From Chamaesiphon minutus PCC 6605 (GTDB taxonomy: Bacteria > Cyanobacteriota > Cyanobacteriia > Cyanobacteriales > Chamaesiphonaceae): a DNA stretch of 64,000 nucleotides. How positions within the stretch are numbered: the stretch's first letter is position 1; the number at the start of each line of letters is the position of its first letter. The notes below the pieces were generated by a model, which was given only the letters and a program-made list of their open reading frames with translations, had not been told where the DNA came from and ran no database searches. The translations under genes and the position numbers were made by a program. This document shows positions 45,612 to 53,261 of this stretch, piece after piece. The stretch is from assembly GCF_000317145.1 (NCBI RefSeq), contig NC_019697.1, forward strand, positions 1,240,001-1,304,000, given 5' to 3'.

Positions 45612-46103
45612 CTAATTCATACTTGATTTCTGTTGAATCACCAATACCGAGCAAGGTGCATGATGCAAAACATAGTTGCTAGTACTACCCAAAAAAATCT
45701 CACTCAACATCGATTTTTGGTTACGTCCCATCACAATTACATCTGCCGCATAGTTTTTTGCTGTTTCACAGATCGTGCGTCCGGCATCCCCAAGATTTTG
45801 AAAGATTTCGACTTTAATATTTATTGCTATAGCCTCTCTTGCATAAGATTCTAACCGCTCCATCCCCTGTTGTTCGCGGTCTTGTAGTTCTTTCTGATAT
45901 TGTTGAATTGCTAGATCGTTCATTATTGGATAAGTACCACCCATCATTGGAGTACCTACTAACTCAAAACCATTTTGAAAGAGATTGAGGACATGTAAGA
46001 CCGAGATCTGGGCACCATATTTCTGGGCGAGTGTGAGTCCAGATTTGAAAACTTCTGCCGACTCTGGTGAGTCACCAGTTGCAATTAAGATTTTTTGTAG
46101 CAC
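45612..46103 (-). CDS. Universal stress protein (UspA family)
   Basis: 163 residues, single Usp domain: KILIATGDSPESAEVFKSGLTLA start, and DVIVMGRNQKSMLSEIFLGSTSNYVLHHAPCSVLVI, with the ATP-binding pattern G-x2-G-x9-G(S/T). Starts at GTG 46103. Nucleotide-binding stress protein. Confidence 0.92.
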   Translation of the reverse strand: MLQKILIATGDSPESAEVFKSGLTLAQKYGAQISVLHVLNLFQNGFELVGTPMMGGTYPIMNDLAIQQYQKELQDREQQGMERLESYAREAIAINIKVEIFQNLGDAGRTICETAKNYAADVIVMGRNQKSMLSEIFLGSTSNYVLHHAPCSVLVIQQKSSMN

Positions 46104-46158
46104 TCAGATTCATTTGCCTCAATAATTGTTAGCTAGAATTGACAGCTTGCCGCATCGA

Positions 46159-46671
46159 TTATAGAAAGACAATTTTAGATGTCGGTGCATGTCCCAGAAA
46201 TAGATAGGCAGCAGGTCGCAACACACTTTCAGAATAGATAATCTTTTGAATAATTAGACTGGGAGCGCGTTTAGCAGTGGCATTGTAAGTTGCGAGTTCC
46301 CCCTCCATACTAAAATCGCTATGAGTGCGATAGTGGTCGTGGTTATGCACTGCATAGAGGATGAAGTTATAAATTGGATTGATACCCAGGCTGGTATCGT
46401 AATTTTCAGCAGACACCCACAGATGACTTTGCTTGATATCGGCAAACATTTCTGCGGCATTCTGGTAACGTTCATACCATGAGAATTCAAGGTTGAGTGG
46501 GGTAGTTTGAAATTCACCCCACAACCAATCACATAGTTCGACGAGCGTTGCATCATCAATTTGGGCAGGTTCGCTATCTAAATAGAGTTTAGCCAGGGTT
46601 TCGACTCTGGACGTTTTGATGTTAGGTCGAGTACTCACATCAGTATATAGATCTGCTGCTTCTAAAATCAT
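46159..46671 (-). CDS. Hypothetical protein
   Basis: 170 residues, mixed helical protein. Notable: LCDWLWGEFQ and the His-rich HNHDHYRTHSDFSMEGE, a possible metal site. No family recognised. Confidence 0.6.
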   Translation of the reverse strand: MILEAADLYTDVSTRPNIKTSRVETLAKLYLDSEPAQIDDATLVELCDWLWGEFQTTPLNLEFSWYERYQNAAEMFADIKQSHLWVSAENYDTSLGINPIYNFILYAVHNHDHYRTHSDFSMEGELATYNATAKRAPSLIIQKIIYSESVLRPAAYLFLGHAPTSKIVFL

Positions 46672-46946
46672 GATAATTATTGTGAAGGATATTAAATTTG
46701 TAAGACTTGTTGGTGATGCTATTAAATTGCTATTTGACGATCGCTTCGATCGTAGCGGTCTTTATTAAAATCTCAAGGTATATACTTAATATTTTAACAA
46801 CAGCAAGTAGTAAATACAGATATTAGATTAATAACATGAGGATCTTGTGAGGGAATATACTTAATATTTTCTAATTTATAATTTTTAAATTTCACCAAAA
46901 ATATCAACTATATAATCAATAAGTACATCTATAAATAGATAGATTT
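46672..46946. other. AT-rich gap, divergent promoter region
   Basis: Between a minus-strand gene and the plus-strand GIY-YIG gene. A GATCGCTTCGATCGTAGCGGTC palindromic patch occurs near 46740; the rest is AT-rich and probably holds both promoters. Confidence 0.5.
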
Positions 46947-47780
46947 GTGAAGATAATTTACTCTTTTCATATCTATCGATATGAAGATATTTCAATTGTC
47001 GATTGTGTAAGCGCAAGATGTCTAATATTTAATTATTGCGAACTGACTCAGATTATTTTTATCAGGTTTAATTTACATTCAACACCCAAAGAAATCGATT
47101 ACCCAGATTTTCTCATCGATTTAAAGATTTATCGCGATCGGATTAGATCGGCATTAGCCAACCATCTTTACTATTTAAAAGTTACCGCAGATGGTGAAGA
47201 ATTCTATAAAATTGGCGTGACTGGGCGCACGGTACCGGAACGGATTATAGAAATAAATTCAGATCTCAACAGTCACTTTAGAACAGTAGAGATCGAAATA
47301 TTAGATACTTGGTTACATCGTGGTAATCTGGAGAGATACTTTATTTATAAATACGAACGATATCTTTATCGAATCGGTACGCATAGTGAATATTTTAAGT
47401 TCGATGAAAAGCTGAGTAAATCGGTTTTACGCGAACTCAGACGGATTGAAGTAAAGGATCTGTCCAGCGTCGAATGCGATCTGTTAAATAGATTACCATC
47501 CCAGGTCGAATGCGAAATTGAGGCAGTAGAACGATCGCAGCAGCGTCGTCAGGCAATTAAAGTTGGTATGGAACGAGCCAAACAATGGGGCGGTCATGTT
47601 GGTAGACCAAGCGGTAGTAGGACGACAGATGATGACTTTCTAGCAAAACCCTCGTCTGTAACGATTCTAGATGCCTTAGCACGAGGTTTATCGATTCGAG
47701 CAACTGCTGTTGCTGTTGGGGTATCGCCTGCTACCGTACAAAAGGTGAAGGCGGCATCTAGTGAAAAGGATACTCAGTAA
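46947..47780 (+). CDS. GIY-YIG-type nuclease fused to a resolvase-like HTH
   Basis: 277 residues from a GTG; the true start may be internal, since the first 60 residues are unconserved. Residues about 70-170 form a T5orf172/Mug113-type GIY-YIG domain: LYYLKVTADGEEFYKIGVTG, VPERIIEIN, HRGNLERYFIYKY. Residues about 205-270 are a serine-recombinase C-terminal DNA-binding motif: GMERAKQWGGHVGRP ... ILDALARGLSIRATAVAVGVSPATVQKV. A targeting nuclease built from a helix-turn-helix and a GIY-YIG core. Its target is unknown. Confidence 0.75.
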   Translation: MKIIYSFHIYRYEDISIVDCVSARCLIFNYCELTQIIFIRFNLHSTPKEIDYPDFLIDLKIYRDRIRSALANHLYYLKVTADGEEFYKIGVTGRTVPERIIEINSDLNSHFRTVEIEILDTWLHRGNLERYFIYKYERYLYRIGTHSEYFKFDEKLSKSVLRELRRIEVKDLSSVECDLLNRLPSQVECEIEAVERSQQRRQAIKVGMERAKQWGGHVGRPSGSRTTDDDFLAKPSSVTILDALARGLSIRATAVAVGVSPATVQKVKAASSEKDTQ

Positions 47781-47794
47781 GCTTTTTGAGACAA

Positions 47795-47875
47795 CCTTTT
47801 TTTAGTACAGTAGCAAACAGCCGAATGGTCCCAAACTTGCCCCAAATCGAGCGAGATTGGTGTACTAAAAAAAGG
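47795..47875. terminator. Inverted repeat between convergent genes
   Basis: CCTTTTTTTAGTACA (47795-47809) is repeated as its reverse complement at 47861-47875, with 51 bases between. Positioned between the plus-strand GIY-YIG stop and the minus-strand integrase remnant. May be a terminator for both or the ends of a tiny mobile element. Confidence 0.55.
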
Positions 47876-47927
47876 AATCGACAAGAATTGCTTCCAGAGT
47901 GATTTGTAGAAATACAAGCCCCATTCT

Positions 47928-48464
47928 CTAATCCACACCTCGCTCCAAAATTGCATCAGCCAGCGTCTTCGCCGCCTTACCCTGCAACTGCTGCCGCCCA
48001 TCATCATAGCGAATCAATGTAGCCAAATTCTTGTGCCGAGAATGCGCCTGAGCCGAGCGCACGTCCCCACCATTAAGATCTAGTAATGCAGTAATGCTAG
48101 AGTGTCGAATCTTATGCGGACTCACCACCCGTTGGCGTAGCCCCTCGGAACGAGGCTCGATTCCCGCAGCCTCAGCCAATCCCCCGACGATCAGATAGAG
48201 ACGATCGACACTTATCCGTGTATCTCGACTAGAGACAAATAAAGCTGGACTTCTACTTTCGCCCATACTCACCAACCAATCCGAGATCGCCTCAACTGTG
48301 GCAGGAGCCAGATCGATCGGTTCTTTATCGATTCTCCCCTTGCCCTTGAGCATCAATCTTGCCTCTAGGGCGTGAAAATCTACTCGATCGAGTCCACACA
48401 CCTCAGCACGCCTCAAGGCATTATCCCAGAGCAACCTTAGCATCGCATAATCGCGCTTACCCAT
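47928..48464 (-). pseudogene. Tyrosine recombinase remnant (catalytic domain only)
   Basis: 178 residues of an XerC/D-type integrase: Arg in LLWDNALRRAEV, HKIRHSS (His-x2-Arg), HSRHKN and the nucleophile Tyr in LIRYDDGRQ. The N-terminal SAM-like DNA-binding domain is missing. Upstream in frame, IDRTTVMGKRDYAM is recognisable inside the overlapping PD-(D/E)XK gene, which marks a deletion junction. A dispersed repeat adds EPRSEGLRQR. Confidence 0.8.
48132..48158. repeat. Small dispersed repeat inside integrase remnant
   Basis: TTGGCGTAGCCCCTCGGAACGAGG; GGCTACGCCAACG sub-type, in frame. Confidence 0.7.
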
Positions 48465-49093
48465 GACTGTCGTTCGATCGATCGCATCAATTTGAGAATA
48501 CCCAGAATTCTGTCGATCGGATCGAGTGGATATTCAGTAACATCAATCGTTAAAATTTGCCCTGTCAATTTGAGAAATTGCCACATCGTTCCGGTGGTAA
48601 CGCTGCCATAGATCGTCGGTACTTCTTGTCCATTAGCTTGATTAAATTTCACAGCGGCAATCATTTCAGCCGCACATTGCCCCCAGCCAGCATTCAACTC
48701 CCCTTTGTTAGCTTCGATGATGATAATCGCTGGAGCTTCAATACTCACTTCAGAAGTCGAGCGAGTCAGAAGAAAATCACAGACTCCGTTTAGTCCTGAC
48801 TCTAGATCGATGCTGAAATCTGTGCCTGAGAAAAAACTGACCTGACGATCGAGTAATTCTCGAAATTCAAACAACAATGGTGCAATAATTAACTCCGAAG
48901 CTTGCGCGTCGTCTAACGACGATCGCACCTTCTCAGTCCCCAGTGTCACAGCCAGCGGAGCTGATTTTGCTAATAGAGTAGTTAACCACTCACCAGGAGT
49001 AAGTGTGGGTACATTATTAAAGAACGGCTCAGTGACCACCTCGATTTGAAATTGTCGCTTAACTTGAGCGATCGTGAAGCTACTGTAAGGCAT
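48437..49093 (-). CDS. PD-(D/E)XK nuclease-like protein, fused end
   Basis: 218 residues resembling a cyanobacterial family with a restriction-endonuclease-like fold. FEFRELLDRQVSFFSG, then Asp in GLNGVCDFLLTRS and Glu/Lys in IIIIEANKGELNAGWGQCAAEM. The natural end is probably near DRILGILK; the last residues (LMRSIERQSWVSAIMRC) are read from integrase DNA, so this gene was joined to the integrase remnant by a deletion. Role unknown; defence is a possibility. Confidence 0.65.
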   Translation of the reverse strand: MPYSSFTIAQVKRQFQIEVVTEPFFNNVPTLTPGEWLTTLLAKSAPLAVTLGTEKVRSSLDDAQASELIIAPLLFEFRELLDRQVSFFSGTDFSIDLESGLNGVCDFLLTRSTSEVSIEAPAIIIIEANKGELNAGWGQCAAEMIAAVKFNQANGQEVPTIYGSVTTGTMWQFLKLTGQILTIDVTEYPLDPIDRILGILKLMRSIERQSWVSAIMRC

Positions 49094-49215
49094 AAATCAG
49101 TATCTTACCTATCCTGGTATTGTTGGGAAAGTTAAATCTTCAAGTAAAGTTGTATTCTGTAATTGAATTTCTAGATTAACTTCATTAATAACTAGCCACT
49201 GGGGTTCGGGCCAAC

Positions 49216-49635
49216 TCATTCGTCTTCATCCGTTAGTATTGCGTCGAGATCGAGATCGACTTGGGCAACCAATGGCTGAATCCGGTTTAGCAGATCGGTA
49301 TTAACTGCTTGTAAATGCTTGGTAGTTTGAAGATCTCGTGCTAGAAAATTCAGAAACTGACCTAAGAGTGGATCGCTATTTGACTCTCCAACGGAGAGCG
49401 ATACCTGCCGAGCAGACAAGGCTGTTTGCAACCCTTGTCCAGTGATACCAATTTGTGCAGCCATATCACCAACACTTCGCACGCGATCGAGAACGCGCAA
49501 TGATGCAAATAATGCGTCATTGTCGCGATCTTCAGCAAAATCTTGGAAAATTTCCGTCAGGTAATCGTCGATCTCTTCAGGACGATCTCGGAAATATGCC
49601 TCGGTAACTTCATTAAGGGTTCTCAGTTTTCGCAT
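49216..49635 (-). CDS. Addiction-module antidote-like protein
   Basis: 139 residues. The start LRTLNEVTEAYFRDRPEEIDDYLTEIF and the HTH DMAAQIGITGQGLQTALSA match the probable addiction-module antidote family (HigA-like), with an additional C-terminal helical tail. No matching RelE/HigB toxin is adjacent. Confidence 0.8.
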   Translation of the reverse strand: MRKLRTLNEVTEAYFRDRPEEIDDYLTEIFQDFAEDRDNDALFASLRVLDRVRSVGDMAAQIGITGQGLQTALSARQVSLSVGESNSDPLLGQFLNFLARDLQTTKHLQAVNTDLLNRIQPLVAQVDLDLDAILTDEDE

Positions 49636-49694
49636 TAATGTGATACTCTTTAAAAATTCTATTTACTGGCGAAGAGTAGATCTCGATCCCCGAT

Positions 49695-50150
49695 CTACAC
49701 TAAAGATTCTAGTGGCTCGATCTCAATTTCGACGCTGTGTTTAAAACTAATACCCAAAGCACCGACAATCTTCATCAATCGATCGAAACTAATAGCATGA
49801 TAATGATTGGCTTCATAACGTTGAATTTGCTGTTCTTGAGTATCAATCTTTTCTGCCAGCTCTTTTTGAGTCATTCCCAATGCAATTCGAGCTTTAATTA
49901 GGGCTGTTGGCAGCTCGTTGAAGGATTCGATTTGGAATACTGCAATCCGACCGCTCTTGAGTTCCTCATATTCAGCAATCTCTTGTTTTAAGGTACCAAT
50001 TACTCGATTGTAACTATTCTTTTGAGATAGTATTTGCCGAGGGTGTAAACTGGGATCTTCAAGATCTATATTAGCAGATGCCTGTTCTAATTCTCTTAAT
50101 TTAGTCTGGGTAACTTTATACTGACGTTCGTTTTGAATCATATTTTTCAC
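49695..50150 (-). CDS. XRE-family antitoxin with N-terminal coil
   Basis: 151 residues. A coiled N-terminus (RQYKVTQTKLRELEQASANI) and an HTH: LPTALIKARIALGMTQKELAEKIDTQEQQIQRYEANHY. It ends six bases after the neighbouring DUF6932 gene begins its run, and on the same strand, so the two form a toxin-antitoxin-type unit. Confidence 0.85.
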   Translation of the reverse strand: MKNMIQNERQYKVTQTKLRELEQASANIDLEDPSLHPRQILSQKNSYNRVIGTLKQEIAEYEELKSGRIAVFQIESFNELPTALIKARIALGMTQKELAEKIDTQEQQIQRYEANHYHAISFDRLMKIVGALGISFKHSVEIEIEPLESLV

Positions 50151-50156
50151 TCCAAC

Positions 50157-50561
50157 TTAACTAATTAATTCTCTAGGATCTAAAGCGACAACTCCTCTGG
50201 GATTACCTTCTTTATCGGTTTGTAAGAAGCGGTCGTAACCAATTGTCGGAAATAGTTCGCCACAGAACACATCCTGTTGAGAATCGGTGTGTTCAACAAA
50301 TAATGCGTCGAGCAGCTCGAAATCGAGTCCAAAATTATCGTAATAAGCATCGAAATCACGAGGTTCTGCTTTAGCCGAGATAAAGCTACCACCAATAACG
50401 ACGCGGGTACAACCAGCGATTGCTAATTTACGAAGGGCTGCGGCCAATCCAGTCACAATCCGTTGTCGCTGTGGATTAGTTGCAAACCGTTCCATCAACT
50501 CTGGCCACCGAATTTCATAGACTCCAGGCGGCAGATAACCCAGTTCGTTAAATGGTGGCAT
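50157..50561 (-). CDS. DUF6932 family nucleotidyltransferase-like protein
   Basis: 134 residues. Motif VVIGGSFISAKAEPRDFDAYYD is a nucleotidyltransferase Gly-Gly-Ser / Asp-x-Asp site. Paired with the XRE protein, so it is the likely toxin (AMP- or other nucleotide transfer). The substrate is not known. Confidence 0.8.
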   Translation of the reverse strand: MPPFNELGYLPPGVYEIRWPELMERFATNPQRQRIVTGLAAALRKLAIAGCTRVVIGGSFISAKAEPRDFDAYYDNFGLDFELLDALFVEHTDSQQDVFCGELFPTIGYDRFLQTDKEGNPRGVVALDPRELIS

Positions 50562-50866
50562 TCATCAACCCAGCAAAAAAAGCGTGTCATACAACGATAA
50601 TAACATGCTTTTGAGATTCGATCGATCGTGCTTGAGTGCCAATTCCCGTGTAAAGATCGAAATAGATCGAGATCCGAAACTAAATCGATCCTTAATTTCT
50701 GAAGCCTATATACCAAAGCAATTTCACAAAACACAGGTGTGATAAAGTTATCCGATCGATTGCCTGAGTTCCAGATACTGCAACTGTTTGACCGGATGAG
50801 ATCGAAATGATTCTGGATCTCGATCTATATCGATCTAACTTTATCTCTGTAAACGTTCAGATAGAC

Positions 50867-50999
50867 TTGGAGTTGTGTGCCTCAACCGTCTGATAAAAAG
50901 CCGCTTCAGCCGCCTTTGCTGGATACCGACGAAAACTAATAGCCGTAGAGCGATATTGAGGTCGTTAAAAGGGCTAGGTGAGACATCTACATAAGATTT
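50867..50999 (-). pseudogene. Frameshifted C-terminal gene remnant
   Basis: On the minus strand, SYVDVSPSPFNDLNIALR is followed, after loss of one base, by AISFRRYPAKAAEAAFYQTVEAHNS and a stop. The junction is at CGG|CTATTAGT, where a single G would restore one frame. The family is unknown to me. No start remains. Confidence 0.5.
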
Positions 51000-51010
51000 A
51001 ATTTCCCAAA

Positions 51011-51029
51011 GGCAACGCTACGCGAACGG
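51011..51029. repeat. Small dispersed repeat, intergenic fragment
   Basis: GGCAACGCTACGCGAACGG, a partial copy just upstream of the DUF1016 gene. Confidence 0.6.
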
Positions 51030-51047
51030 TAATCCCCTCAAACCCGC

Positions 51048-51836
51048 ATGGATCGACTCAGTACTGAATATCAAGAACTCCTTATCAGTCTCAAACAGCG
51101 GATTCTCACCAGCCAAATTCGGGCGGCTCTGGCGGTTAATCGGGAGTTGATTCTGCTCTACTGGCAAATTGGGCGAGAAATTCTGTTGAGACAGTCTCAA
51201 CAAGGTTGGGGGGCGAAAGTCATCGAATTCGCTTCGCGAACGCTCCGCGATCGATTGTCCCAGGACTTACAGGCGGAGTTTCCCGAACTCAAAGGATTAT
51301 CTGGTCGCAATCTCAAATATATGCGGGCGTTTGCAGAGGCTTATCCAGAAGATGAATTTGTGCAACAGCTTGTTGCACAAATTCCTTGGGGTCATAATGT
51401 TGTGCTACTCGATCGGGTGAAAGATAGTGAGGCTAGACTTTGGTACGCCCAACAGGTGACGACTAATGGCTGGTCGCGGAATATACTGGCAATGCAGATT
51501 GAGAGCCAGCTATATCAACGCCAGGGTCAAGCTGTAATCAATTTTGAAGCAACTTTACCTCCAGATCGCACAGATCTTGTTTACCTGTCAGCAGTAGACG
51601 ATTTGCTGCGCCATCCTGATGATGAACCGACGATTGGGATGTTGCTGTGTCGGTCTAAAAATGGGGTGGTGGCTGAATATGCGCTGCGGGATATTAATCA
51701 GCCAATGGGGGTGGCCCAGTGGACTCAGGCTTTGACTAAATCGTTACCAGATCCCCTGGTGTCGAAACTACCTTCGATCGCGGAGTTGGAGGCGGAATTA
51801 GGTGCGATTGAGTTGGGGGCAGGTGGCGATGGTTAA
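51048..51836 (+). pseudogene. DUF1016 (YhcG-type) nuclease lacking its catalytic core
   Basis: 262 residues, against about 340-370. The N-terminal helical domain is normal (RILTSQIRAALAVNRELILLYWQIGREIL ... LSGRNLKYMRAF ... IPWGHNVVLLDRVKD). After NFEATLPPDRTDL (residue about 177) the sequence skips straight to YLSAVDDLLRHPDDEPTIGMLLC, so about 85 residues carrying the PD-(D/E)XK active site (GRQYHLEV...DLLFYH...VVIELK in relatives) are missing in frame. A 24-bp dispersed repeat (EFASRTLR, residues 60-67) is also inserted. Nuclease activity is lost; a protein-binding role could remain. Confidence 0.85.
51225..51248. repeat. 24-bp small dispersed repeat inside DUF1016 gene
   Basis: GAATTCGCTTCGCGAACGCT ending CCGC, in frame, between VI and DRLSQDL. 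Confidence 0.85.
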
Positions 51837-52321
51837 GTCCAAGCAAATTCCTGAGAAGTGTCACCGTTGCGCTTTGCTAGGTGCTGCGGAGGCACGATCG
51901 AATCACCCTCATTGTTGGGACGATCGATTGTGTCATTCGCGGCGTTCTTATGCGCGTAACCGCGACAAAATCAATCAGAAACGGGCACGAGTAAGAATCG
52001 AGCAGGTACATCAGGTGGATGTGCCCCAGGTAAATTATGGAGTCTTGCAGGTGTGGCGGGAGTTACGGGAAGATTCGCCGATTCATGCGAAGCTTGCGCG
52101 CCGCCTCGGCGGTCGGGATTGAGGTCTGGGATGGGCATAATAAGTTAGCAGTGGTGCAGCCAGTCCATTGTGCTGGATGGTTGCCATCTCAAGTGCATGA
52201 GTATCTTCGGCAAGTTTTAGAAGTGTTAGGGACGGAGTATGGATTTAAAAAGTTGGCATCTCAAGAACTAATCCATCCCAGTCAATGCCCGATTCGTCCA
52301 TGTTATCTATGCCAGAAATAA
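51829..52321 (+). pseudogene. Conserved cyanobacterial protein, frameshifted by a 25-bp element
   Basis: Starts at the ATG overlapping the DUF1016 stop (MVKSKQIPEKCHRCALLGAAEARS, with CHRC...HPHCWDDRLC Cys pairs that suggest a zinc site). The first frame runs to PIHA and is then derailed by the 25-bp element at 52090-52114; the second frame (GIEVWDGHNKLAVVQPVHCAGWLP ... FKKLASQELIHPSQCPIRPCYLC) is the rest of the same protein. Excising the element gives SPIHAGIEVWDG. Confidence 0.85.
52090..52114. repeat. 25-bp inserted element, orientation 1
   Basis: AAGCTTGCGCGCCGCCTCGG then CGGTC. Identical (as the reverse complement) to the copy at 52570-52594; identity extends to 29 bp (52087-52115 and 52569-52597). 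Disrupts the gene at 51829. Confidence 0.9.
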
Positions 52322-52996
52322 TTCAGTTAACTATCTGGGACAGATTGGATCTAGCTACAACTAACTCAGTTGGAGCAGACTTCTTGGGGCTGTTGACAGA
52401 AGTTGATGAATCGATCGATCGGTTACTTCCAGAAGATAAACTAGAAGCAGCCGGAGAAGCAATCCGTAGGCTGGGTGAGATTTATGCCGATCGATCGGCG
52501 ATGCAGCTCTCGGAGATCGAATATCTGTTTCGTCCAGAACAAGAACCTGTAATGTCTCTGGATGCTTTCGACCGCCGAGGCGGCGCGCAAGCTTCGCTAT
52601 GTGCGACAATCAATGCTGGTGGATCTGGAGCAGTTTATTGAGGCTCCAGCGTTGCCGGAATACGAGCGAGAATATCATCTGACGGTAGTGCGCGAGCAGT
52701 CAAAAGCTGAGATCTTGGCGGCAATCAGTGAGTCTGAAGAGATCGATCCAGAAGTAGCCTATCAACAAGCAATGGCATTAGCACACGATGAAAATGTATC
52801 TGAGTGGGGAGCAGCAATCTCTGTGGGATTGGATGAGTGGGATAATGAGTCAGTGCCATTATTGGAGTTACAGAGATCGATTGAGATGCCCCTGGTGCAA
52901 GTTTGGCTTGGTTTGCTACTGAATGGGTTTAAGATCGAACAGCGTGGTGAATTCTACGAGACAGAGCAGGTTTGGGTTTTGCGAGAAATACTCTAA
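52309..52996 (+). pseudogene. Conserved cyanobacterial protein, frameshifted by the inverted 25-bp element
   Basis: First frame MPEIIQLTIWDRLDLATT ... SEIEYLFRPEQEPVMSLDAF, then a frame change at 52570-52594 and continuation YVRQSMLVDLEQFIEAPALPEYEREYHLTVV ... LLLNGFKIEQRGEFYETEQVWVL. Excising 25 bp gives SLDAFRYVRQSM. Follows the previous gene by overlap, so both were one operon with DUF1016. Function unknown. Confidence 0.85.
52570..52594. repeat. 25-bp inserted element, orientation 2
   Basis: GACCGCCGAGGCGGCGCGCA then AGCTT: exact reverse complement of the copy at 52090-52114. Disrupts the gene at 52309. Confidence 0.9.
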
Positions 52997-53261
52997 AATA
53001 CGATCGATCTTACGGGAGGCTGTGAGTTTGACAGAGACAGCGTAGATTCTACGGTACCCACACTCAGTGCCAGGAAGGGATACACCCTACGGATTTAACG
53101 ATCGTCGAAACAGTAAAATAGAATACTTGTTGGAGATCGATTTTCGTTCCGTAAGCGCAAAGCGCAACCGTTGCCAAAATGTAGCGTTTGCCCCCGCAGA
53201 AAGGCTGCGCCAACGAGTCTCAATTACCATCATCAGCCCCTGAATCATTTTTGAAAAGAGA
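52997..53261. other. Gap before the XPB operon
   Basis: About 265 bases without a gene. Contains a dispersed repeat near 53193-53215 (GCAGAAAGGCTGCGCCAACG). The operon promoter is probably here. Confidence 0.5.

Larger units (their letters stand above)
50562..51047. other. Intergenic region with a broken gene remnant and repeats
   Basis: About 490 bases. Contains gatcgatcg-rich stretches, the remnant at 50867-50999 and a dispersed repeat (51011-51029). Confidence 0.6.

Noticed and set aside
47928-48464. Integron integrase that could act on the attC-like site
   Set aside because: No IntI-specific additional motif and no N-terminal domain; it looks like an ordinary XerC/D-type remnant 38 kb away.
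48756-48830. SFF-type or phage-type promoter motifs around the PD-(D/E)XK gene
   Set aside because: No consistent -35/-10 pair could be separated from background AT content.
52361-52609. Minus-strand 82-residue frame crossing the inverted 25-bp element
   Set aside because: It is opposite to two conserved coding frames and has no own features. Inversion of the segment would not give a better protein.
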